A program made the position numbers and the translations under genes. The notes under the pieces were generated by a model that was given only the letters and a program-made list of their open reading frames with translations, was not told the origin of the DNA and made no database searches. Of a stretch of 38,187 bases of DNA, positions 33,819 through 38,117 are shown piece after piece (the stretch's first letter is position 1; each line of letters opens with the position of its first letter). Source of the stretch: a virus; the IMG/VR virus record IMGVR_UViG_3300033571_009374, positions 1-38,187 of that record; one strand, written 5' to 3'.

Positions 33819-34121
33819 TCATTTTAGAATGTCTTTTTTAATTTGTTCATCCCGCGCGTTTAGTGCCTCCACAATGTCTTTAACAAATCGTATGGGAATA
33901 ACTGTTTCTTCATCCAAAATAACCCACCAAGGGGCGTCTATGGCTTCTATGGAGGTTTCTAAGTGCGGGGCGGAGTTAATTAGCGCGTCTTTGGTATAAA
34001 TGTGATATTCATCCGGTGCAACGGTAATATCATCTGCGGCGCCAGAATGTAATAGCTTAATTGCATATCGAGCGCGAGAGTAGACACCTAATTGTTGCTG
34101 AATTTTAGATTGTTCATTCAT
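33819..34121 (-). CDS. Hypothetical accessory protein (100 aa)
   Basis: A well-formed frame with AAAAGGAAATAAAAA before the ATG at 34121. The protein is mildly acidic: IQQQLGVYSRARYAIKLLHS near the start, then ADDITVAPDEYHIYTKDALI and AIDAPWWVILDEETVIPIRF, ending with a helix (VKDIVEALNARDEQIKKDIL). I recognise no domain. The operon neighbours suggest a host-takeover role, which is only inference. Confidence 0.65.
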   Translation of the reverse strand: MNEQSKIQQQLGVYSRARYAIKLLHSGAADDITVAPDEYHIYTKDALINSAPHLETSIEAIDAPWWVILDEETVIPIRFVKDIVEALNARDEQIKKDILK

Positions 34122-34124
34122 TTT

Positions 34125-34208
34125 TTATTTCCTTTTAAAGATAAATTCTTTGTTAATTATAGATAATTTAATGCTATTGTTTGATGCAGTTATTTGTATT
34201 TCATTCAT
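34125..34208 (-). CDS. Possible 27-aa peptide
   Basis: A minus-strand frame from ATG 34208 to TAA 34125 reading MNEIQITASNNSIKLSIINK and ending EFIFKRK. Its end overlaps the ribosome site of the next gene, a common arrangement in tight phage operons. Its own ribosome site is poor (AAGAAAA). It may be a real small gene or a leader peptide, and the call is weak. The remaining bases up to 34292 show nothing clear. Confidence 0.3.
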   Translation of the reverse strand: MNEIQITASNNSIKLSIINKEFIFKRK

Positions 34209-34292
34209 TTTTTATTTTTTCTTAAAGATATATTTGAATAATATTTAGACTTATACCGCTTCTTAGACATATGCCCAGAATTAGACATAAAG

Positions 34293-34535
34293 TTACATAA
34301 AATTAGCCCTAGACCTAGACTTAGACTTATACTTAGGACAAGACTTAGACCAGGACGAAGACTTAGACGTATACCCAGAATTAGTCATAGAACAAGACAA
34401 AGACATAGGTATAAATTTAGATTCTAGCCAAAATATAGACCCAACCCTAGACCTAGACCTAGACATAGTCCAAGATTTAGACCTAGACCTAGACATAGGG
34501 TTATCTAGCCCAGTACGTAACAATGCAGCGTTCAT
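34293..34535 (-). CDS. Ser-x repeat protein B, written from a hexanucleotide repeat
   Basis: An 80-residue frame with AAAGGAAAT (minus strand) before ATG 34535. It begins [12 protein letters not shown], nearly the same as the neighbouring gene, then turns into alternating serine with Arg, Lys, Trp or Met ([18 protein letters not shown]). A more degenerate part follows ([20 protein letters not shown]), and then [20 protein letters not shown]. The DNA is a decayed array of a TAGACC-like hexamer. I know no family. The ribosome site, shared N-terminus and tandem duplication argue for expression; the repeat composition argues for caution. Confidence 0.5.
   Translation of the reverse strand: MNAALLRTGLDNPMSRSRSKSWTMSRSRSRVGSIFWLESKFIPMSLSCSMTNSGYTSKSSSWSKSCPKYKSKSRSRANFM
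34302..34500. repeat. Degenerate hexanucleotide array (CTAGAC-type), copy B
   Basis: Plus-strand reading shows many units of TAGACC/TAGACT/CTAGAC with point changes, densest at 34302-34335 and 34437-34500. CTAG, a tetramer usually rare in bacterial DNA, occurs repeatedly. The period of 6 keeps the reading frame, so copy-number change would not disrupt the gene. Confidence 0.85.
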
Positions 34536-34555
34536 TTAATATTTCCTTTAGAATA

Positions 34556-34777
34556 TTATTCAGGGTTAGAATTAGACATAGACCCAGACCAAGACCAAGA
34601 CCTAGACCTAGACCTAGACGCAGACCTAGACGTAGACGAAGTCCAAGACCAAGCCACAGAAGACCTAGACCAAGCCCTAGACCTAGACCAATCCCTAGAC
34701 CAAGACTCAGACCTAGACCCAGACGTAGACCAAGATTCAGAGTTATTTAGCCCAGTACGTAATAATGCTGCGTTCAT
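34556..34777 (-). CDS. Ser-x repeat protein A, written from a hexanucleotide repeat
   Basis: A 73-residue frame whose ATG (34777) overlaps the stop of the preceding gene as ATGA, a strong sign of coupled translation. After [12 protein letters not shown] the protein is nearly all Ser at every second residue, with Trp, Arg, Glu or Gly between ([20 protein letters not shown], then [20 protein letters not shown]). Alternating Ser/x suits an extended beta or silk-like fibre, or a disordered Arg/Ser segment that might bind nucleic acid; neither is proven. It is a paralogue of the 80-residue gene just downstream. I know no described family. Confidence 0.55.
   Translation of the reverse strand: MNAALLRTGLNNSESWSTSGSRSESWSRDWSRSRAWSRSSVAWSWTSSTSRSASRSRSRSWSWSGSMSNSNPE
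34585..34740. repeat. Hexanucleotide array (CTAGAC-type), copy A
   Basis: Dense units of AGACCTAGACC with small changes (for example 34596-34632 and 34663-34712). The array fills nearly the whole coding part after the conserved N-terminal codons. Because the period is a multiple of three, the opposite strand is also open and would read Arg-Pro repeats, which I treat as a shadow. Confidence 0.9.
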
Positions 34778-35223
34778 TTAGTGTCTTTAGGCAATGCGTG
34801 TCGCCAGATTGTTGCATCAATAACCGACCCGCGCCCAATAATTACAGCGTCTTCTGGATTAAAAGGCTCAATATCGTTAATTGCTTCGATGCCGTCTCTT
34901 AAACATAAATGCCAGCGCCCCGCGTCCGCTATCCAACTATCCTGCACCATAACTAATTCCGTTGGGTAAACTGCAAAGAGTTTGCCAACGTGCATCATGG
35001 TTACTGTACGAATAATGTAGTTTTGCCCAACAACCCACGGCGCATCGGTTGCTTGTGCTGAATCGTTTGTAAGTTTATGTGTAGGTGTCGCCGAACCGGT
35101 TGCCTTTGCCGCACCGTTTGACATTATATTAATTGTATGCTCCCCAAGATGCGCATCGGTTGCTTGTGCCGTAGCGTGTTGCGATAAAAGCGCAGTTAAT
35201 TGCTCTAATGTTAAATTAATCAT
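34774..35223 (-). CDS. Conserved phage protein of unknown function (149 aa)
   Basis: A 149-residue protein with AAGGGC upstream of ATG 35223. The C-terminal two thirds read VGQNYIIRTVTMMHVGKLFA, then PTELVMVQDSWIADAGRWHL, and PEDAVIIGRGSVIDATIWRH. I recognise this Y-L/I-I-R-T-V...D-x-x-W-I-A-D-x-G-R...I-I-G-R-G pattern from conserved hypothetical proteins in many phages, but no function is known to me. The N-terminus has repeated A-Q-A-T-D-A units (residues about 18-23 and 55-60). Its stop overlaps the start of the Ser-x gene. Confidence 0.8.
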   Translation of the reverse strand: MINLTLEQLTALLSQHATAQATDAHLGEHTINIMSNGAAKATGSATPTHKLTNDSAQATDAPWVVGQNYIIRTVTMMHVGKLFAVYPTELVMVQDSWIADAGRWHLCLRDGIEAINDIEPFNPEDAVIIGRGSVIDATIWRHALPKDTK

Positions 35224-35275
35224 GATATTGCCCTTATTAAAAAATAAAAAAATAAAAAAAACTACTGCTAAAAAA

Positions 35276-35572
35276 TTAATTGTTTATGTGTGTGCTGTCA
35301 TTTTTAACCCCCCTTGTTCTACGTAATACCTCTTTTTTTAAGACTGTATGTAAATTAAAATGACCATGCCTGATAGCCCTTAATTTTTCGAGCACATATT
35401 CTTTTGTAATCATTGGTTGCCTCTCCATGTCGTCTTCCACAATCAATTCAAGTCCAAGTATTTCTTCTTCAAGCGTAAGTTTAGTATTTACTACATATTT
35501 CCAATCTTTTGCATTAGCTAAATTAATTTCGTCAATGATTTTGTTTATGACTTCGTCTTTTTTCGCTTTCAT
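35276..35572 (-). CDS. Hypothetical helical protein (98 aa)
   Basis: I choose ATG 35572, one base after the preceding stop, with GGGGAT upstream, over an in-frame ATG inside the upstream gene. The protein is charged and helical: DEVINKIIDEINLANAKDWK near the start, TLEEEILGLELIVEDDMERQ in the middle, and EYVLEKLRAIRHGHFNLHTV followed by a basic end (KKEVLRRTRG). I know no family. It stands in the accessory operon, followed by a 52-bp AT-rich gap. Confidence 0.65.
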   Translation of the reverse strand: MKAKKDEVINKIIDEINLANAKDWKYVVNTKLTLEEEILGLELIVEDDMERQPMITKEYVLEKLRAIRHGHFNLHTVLKKEVLRRTRGVKNDSTHINN

Positions 35573-35573
35573 A

Positions 35574-35951
35574 CTAAATATCATCCCCAATGTTATAAAT
35601 TTCATCTAACAAAATACCTCCCACTCGGTTTAATAAAATTAATTCACTATCCGTTATTTGTTCGTTGTGTTTACTTTGATTGCGAATAAACATAAGCGCA
35701 TCAACCACAGCTTGTCGATAGATATGCGCGTTAGATGCTACTTTAAAAGCGTGTTCATCTTCAGGTAGCGCAAAGGTCAAAGTACCGGTGCGCGTGGATT
35801 GCGTGGCGGGTTTAGGTGGGGCGTTTAGCGCATCTTCTAATGCTTGAATTTTGGCATCTATATCTCTTGCACTAATATTGCGCAGAATATACATGTCGCC
35901 ATTGTTTAATTCTACGCCCGTAGGCTTTAAATTTAAATCCGCATCTTTCAT
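35574..35951 (-). CDS. Hypothetical protein (125 aa)
   Basis: Starts at ATG 35951 with AGGAGG seven bases upstream, which itself lies in the last codons of the small membrane gene before it. The protein reads ADLNLKPTGVELNNGDMYIL, then ISARDIDAKIQALEDALNAP, a Pro/Thr linker, GTLTFALPEDEHAF, and a helical end (NEQITDSELILLNRVGGILL). I recognise no domain. An extended reading from upstream is possible but would overlap the membrane gene and lacks a ribosome site. Confidence 0.7.
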   Translation of the reverse strand: MKDADLNLKPTGVELNNGDMYILRNISARDIDAKIQALEDALNAPPKPATQSTRTGTLTFALPEDEHAFKVASNAHIYRQAVVDALMFIRNQSKHNEQITDSELILLNRVGGILLDEIYNIGDDI

Positions 35952-35952
35952 T

Positions 35953-36054
35953 TTATAATCCTCCTGTGCGTAAAATATAGACAACCGCAAGTAATACACT
36001 AACAACTAGTGTGGCGATTAAAGTAATTATTCCATCAATTAAATCTGAATTCAT
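35953..36054 (-). CDS. Small membrane protein (33 aa)
   Basis: A frame from ATG 36054 to TAA 35953 with GAAGGGAT upstream, one base after the stop of the Cys-repeat gene. It reads MNSDLIDGI, then TLIATLVVSVLLAVVYIL, and ends RTGGL: a single membrane span with a short acidic N-terminus. Its last codons carry the AGGAGG for the next gene. A longer frame running into the repeat array in the same phase would give a Val-Thr repeat and is rejected. The role is unknown. Confidence 0.6.
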   Translation of the reverse strand: MNSDLIDGIITLIATLVVSVLLAVVYILRTGGL

Positions 36055-36055
36055 T

Positions 36056-36481
36056 TTAAATCCCTTCGGTTTGGTTAGTTTGTTTAGTTGTTTGTTTGCA
36101 ATCAATACAGTTGTTACAGTAGTTACAGCCGTAACAGCCGTTACAGTTGTTACAGTAGTTACAGTAGTTACAGTGGTTACAGTTGTTACAGCCATTACAG
36201 CCGTAACAGTTGTTACAGCCGTTACAGTTGTTACAGTAGTTACAGCCGTAACAGTCGTTACAGTTGTCACAGTTGTTACAGTGGTTACAGTTGTTACAGC
36301 CATTACAGCAGTAACAGTAGTTACAATTACGGCAATAGATACAGTTCCAACATCCTATATTTGTACTATTATCCGCGTCCCAGTTCGGGTGCTTTCTTGC
36401 AAAATCAGGACTTACACCGTTGACAGTCTCATCGTCTCTCATTAAAAAGTCTTCGTAGGTGTTATATATTTGTGTGGTCAT
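36056..36481 (-). CDS. Cys-Asn-x repeat protein B
   Basis: A 141-residue protein with GAAGGGATTTAAA before ATG 36481. Residues 1-43 form a non-repetitive, acidic N-terminal part (MTTQIYNTYEDFLMRDDETV, then SPDFARKHPNWDADNSTNIG). From residue 44 comes a run of 29 cysteines, one at every third residue, with Asn as the usual second residue and Gly, Asn, Tyr, His or Asp as the third; it ends in KQTTKQTNQTEGI. Over the first 54 residues it is identical to the neighbouring paralogue except at positions 10, 30, 31 and 49. No known family is recognised. Possible roles are a beta-solenoid, metal or thiol chemistry, or a modified peptide; none is proven. Confidence 0.7.
   Translation of the reverse strand: MTTQIYNTYEDFLMRDDETVNGVSPDFARKHPNWDADNSTNIGCWNCIYCRNCNYCYCCNGCNNCNHCNNCDNCNDCYGCNYCNNCNGCNNCYGCNGCNNCNHCNYCNYCNNCNGCYGCNYCNNCIDCKQTTKQTNQTEGI
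36098..36352. repeat. 9-bp tandem repeat array (Cys-Asn-x, copy B)
   Basis: On the plus strand the unit is GNN-GTTACA, with two variable bases and seven mostly fixed ones. It holds 28 successive triplets without loss of frame (255 bp from the first to the last Cys codon). Changes cluster at the first two bases of the variable codon, whose third base stays C on the coding strand. Confidence 0.95.
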
Positions 36482-36505
36482 TTTAAATCCCTTCAGTTTG
36501 GTTAA

Positions 36506-36955
36506 TTATGTCTTTGCAATCCATACAGTAACTACTGAGTTGTCACAGTCGTTACAGTCGTTACAGTCGTTACAGTCGTCACAGTAGTTACAGTAGTTAC
36601 AGCCGTTACAGTTGTTACAGCGGTAACAGTAGTTACAGTTGTTACAGCCGTTACAGTCGTTACAGTTGTTACAGCGGTAACAGCCGTTACAGTTGTTACA
36701 GCCGAGACAGTTGTAACAGTTGTTACAGTAGTTACAGTCGTTACAGCGGTAACCGCCGTTACAGTCGTTACAGCGGTAACAGCCGTTACAGTTGTTACAA
36801 TTACGGCAATTAATACAGTTCCAACATCCTATATTTGTACTATTATCCGCGTCCCAGTTCGGGTACTCTCTTGCAAAATCAGGACTTACACCGTTGACAG
36901 TCTCGTCGTCTCTCATTAAAAAGTCTTTGTAGGTGTTATATATTTGTGTGGTCAT
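36506..36955 (-). CDS. Cys-Asn-x repeat protein A
   Basis: A 149-residue protein, start at 36955 one base after the previous stop, with AAGGGGGC upstream. Its N-terminal 43 residues match the downstream paralogue closely (MTTQIYNTYKDFLMRDDETV, then SPDFAREYPNWDADNSTNIG). The repeat holds 31 cysteines in 31 triplets plus the first Cys, with one lost (N-G-G in place of N-G-C). Short variants include NDC, YRC, NNC and NGC. The end reads NSVVTVWIAKT. The two genes are a tandem duplication in which the flanks stayed nearly identical while the repeats differ in order and number. I know no described family. Confidence 0.7.
   Translation of the reverse strand: MTTQIYNTYKDFLMRDDETVNGVSPDFAREYPNWDADNSTNIGCWNCINCRNCNNCNGCYRCNDCNGGYRCNDCNYCNNCYNCLGCNNCNGCYRCNNCNDCNGCNNCNYCYRCNNCNGCNYCNYCDDCNDCNDCNDCDNSVVTVWIAKT
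36545..36826. repeat. 9-bp tandem repeat array (Cys-Asn-x, copy A)
   Basis: Same 9-bp unit as copy B, 282 bp from first to last Cys codon. The 3' part on the plus strand (36545-36580) has four nearly identical GTCGTTACA-type units, a sign of recent local expansion. A G-T-A second codon (Tyr) appears in several units, giving the Y-R-C variants. Confidence 0.95.
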
Positions 36956-36956
36956 G

Positions 36957-37238
36957 TTAAGCCCCCTTAGTTTGATTAATAATTGCGCCGTCTTTTAAGT
37001 AAAGAACGGTATACGCTCCATGTGCACATCCCATATCTTTGGCTAACTCTGCAACTACTTTATTGTTAGCCCATCCGATAAATCGCTTTATGATTTTAGG
37101 ATTCGCTCGAAGCCAAGCTAATTTATCTGTTAAATCTAAATTTACGGGCTTCGGTTGCGCGTACCCTATGACCATCATTGTGTACGCTAAATCTAAGCCA
37201 AAGCCGTTAACCTGATCTACACTCGTTAATTTTTTCAT
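36957..37238 (-). CDS. Hypothetical protein, first gene of the accessory operon
   Basis: A 93-residue protein with AAGGAAGGAAG before ATG 37238. It reads SVDQVNGFGLDLAYTMMVIG, then LTDKLAWLRANPKIIKRFIG, and VVAELAKDMGCAHGAYTVLY. It looks like a small globular helical protein; I recognise no family. Being first in the leftward operon with a strong ribosome site, it is probably the most expressed of the group. Confidence 0.7.
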   Translation of the reverse strand: MKKLTSVDQVNGFGLDLAYTMMVIGYAQPKPVNLDLTDKLAWLRANPKIIKRFIGWANNKVVAELAKDMGCAHGAYTVLYLKDGAIINQTKGA

Positions 37239-37360
37239 GGCGACTTCCTTCCTTTGTTTGTGGTTGATTAAATTCTATACACAGCTAGTTAACTATGTAT
37301 GTATGACACTTTACACCAAGGTTTTTTAAAGTGCAACACTTTTTTTTACACAAGGTGTGA

Positions 37361-37389
37361 TTTATGTATTATTTATGTGTGCTTGACAA
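37361..37389 (-). promoter_or_regulatory. Possible leftward promoter of the accessory operon
   Basis: On the minus strand TTGTCA (37389-37384) and CATAAA (37366-37361) are 17 bp apart. The -35 overlaps the -35 of the rightward promoter because CTTGACAAA reads as a -35 on both strands. The leader would be about 115 nt. A 7-bp inverted repeat CACTTTA (37317-37323)/TAAAGTG (37337-37343) lies within it. The call is tentative. Confidence 0.35.
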
Positions 37390-37411
37390 ATAACATTTTA
37401 TGTGGTATGAT
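37383..37411 (+). promoter_or_regulatory. Near-consensus sigma70 promoter, rightward
   Basis: TTGACA (37383-37388, perfect) and TATGAT (37406-37411, 5/6) are exactly 17 bp apart, and TGG before the -10 makes it an extended -10 as well. It is the strongest promoter I see in the window, yet no convincing gene follows. Transcription would begin near 37418. Confidence 0.85.
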
Positions 37412-37422
37412 TGATATATCAA
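37411..37422. promoter_or_regulatory. Operator-like palindrome at the strong promoter
   Basis: TTGATATATCAA is a perfect 12-bp palindrome overlapping the last base of the -10 and the expected start site. A half site TTGATATAT follows at 37426-37434, so in RNA the segment could also fold into a 9-bp hairpin. A repressor bound here would block the promoter. No candidate repressor is recognised in the genome. Confidence 0.55.
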
Positions 37423-37471
37423 TTTTTGATATATATATATAAAGAGTAAAAAATACATATATTTTTGATTA

Positions 37472-37500
37472 ATTTGTAGTCATTTGTGGGTAATTTGTAG
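37472..37500 (+). repeat. Three helical-spaced direct repeats (ATTTGTRG)
   Basis: ATTTGTAG (37472-37479), ATTTGTGG (37482-37489) and ATTTGTAG (37493-37500) start 10 and 11 bp apart, that is one DNA turn each. They look like iterons or protein-binding sites, but they also lie in the candidate RNA. Confidence 0.6.
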
Positions 37501-37742
37501 GTGATGAGTTTGGGATGTGTGGGTACGCGCGCGGCTTTGTGGGACAACGGTTTGCGGCGTTTGTGTATAATATGGCTAAATTCTCCTTTTTTATGGAGTT
37601 ATATATATAAATATGCCTATTATTTAAGCAGTGTATATATTATAGGCAGGTATTATTGCTTACTATTTATACGACTTCTCTGGAAAGAATTTTTTTCTTC
37701 TGATTTTTGACCACATGACCCACAAACGCCGCACGCCTTATC

Positions 37743-37784
37743 CAGCGTGGCCTAGCGGCCGATTTGCTGTGTTTTTTTTTTTTT
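37743..37784 (+). terminator. Terminator of the candidate RNA
   Basis: CAGC (37743-37746) pairs with GCTG (37766-37769) and GGCC (37749-37752) with GGCC (37757-37760) around a TAGC loop, followed by a run of 13 T (37772-37784). An alternative stem CACGC/GCGTG (37732-37736 with 37745-37749) would compete with it and with the long-range arm ending at 37733. Confidence 0.6.
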
Positions 37785-37880
37785 CCTATTTTTTATTAAT
37801 AAAAAGGAAATCAACAAAATAAAAAAAAGAGGCTTTTTATTTTTATTAGTAAAAAATGCCTATTTTTTCATCCGAAAAAG

Positions 37881-37889
37881 TTATCCACA
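37881..37889 (+). promoter_or_regulatory. DnaA box 1
   Basis: TTATCCACA, a perfect match to the high-affinity E. coli-type DnaA box, within AT-rich DNA. Confidence 0.6.
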
Positions 37890-38018
37890 TTTTTGCAGCC
37901 ATTTTTGTTGCTAAACGCTAAAAAAATAAGCACTAAAAAATCCACGTAAATTATACACGAATTTTAACGGCCATAAATGCGCCTTACACCATAATAACCA
38001 CGATGTAAATAAGGTTGT

Positions 38019-38027
38019 TTATCCACA
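38019..38027 (+). promoter_or_regulatory. DnaA box 2
   Basis: A second perfect TTATCCACA in the same direction, 138 bp from the first. Confidence 0.6.
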
Positions 38028-38050
38028 AGTAATAAGGCAAGCATTAGCAG

Positions 38051-38117
38051 AGGGCAGAGGGCAGAGGGCAGAGGGCAGGTGGCAGGTGGCAGGGGGCAGA
38101 GGGCAGAGGGCAGGTGG
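38051..38117 (+). repeat. G-rich heptamer array (GGGCAGA)n
   Basis: GGG runs at 38052, 38059, 38066 and 38073 are exactly 7 bp apart with CAGA spacers, followed by GGT/GGGGG variants and further GGGCAGA units to 38117. Four GGG runs with 4-nt loops fit the G-quadruplex rule on the plus strand. The array crosses into the 87-bp end repeat. Confidence 0.9.

Larger units (their letters stand above)
37418..37784 (+). ncRNA. Candidate structured non-coding RNA
   Basis: The segment is bounded by a near-consensus promoter and a hairpin plus T13 terminator. Its only long frame starts at GTG 37501, has no ribosome site and gives an aromatic, AT-driven peptide. Predicted pairings are TGCGGCGTTTGTG (37553-37565) with CACAAACGCCGCA (37721-37733), 13 bp, or instead GCGGCTTTGTGGG (37531-37543) with the same 3' arm through one bulge. 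Inside, TGCCTAT (37614-37620) pairs with ATAGGCA (37642-37648), while TAAGCA (37625-37630) can pair with TGCTTA (37657-37662) as a pseudoknot. I recognise no known RNA family. Confidence 0.45.
37785..38046. other. Candidate replication origin: AT-rich DNA with DnaA boxes
   Basis: A gene-free, AT-rich stretch with A- and T-tracts holds two perfect DnaA boxes, at 37881-37889 and 38019-38027, in the same direction; a near match TTATCCAGC lies at 37738-37746. It adjoins G-rich repeats and lies opposite the replication genes on the circle. A DnaA-dependent origin is the best explanation, but this is inference. Confidence 0.5.

Noticed and set aside
34523-34750. Arg-Pro repeat frame opposite the Ser-x gene
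   Set aside because: It is the antisense shadow of the hexamer array; its start lies in the upstream region of another gene and no ribosome site fits.
36011-36445. Long open frames on the plus strand through the Cys-repeat array (Val-Thr and Ser-Tyr repeats)
   Set aside because: A period divisible by three opens several frames at once. These lack ribosome sites and a conserved N-terminus, unlike the minus-strand frame.
34302-36826. Repeat arrays as CRISPR
   Set aside because: Units are 6 and 9 bp without spacers of uniform unique sequence and no cas genes are present; the Cas4-like protein at 30099 is a DUF2800 phage nuclease.
37501-37710. A 69-residue frame in the strong-promoter region
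   Set aside because: It needs a GTG start (or ATG 37504 with no spacing to any ribosome site), and its composition follows the AT-rich DNA (Tyr, Ile, Leu, Phe). The segment is better explained as a non-coding RNA.
37734-37770. tRNA-like gene in the GC-rich stretch
   Set aside because: No cloverleaf with D, anticodon and T arms can be drawn; the stem fits a terminator before the T-run.
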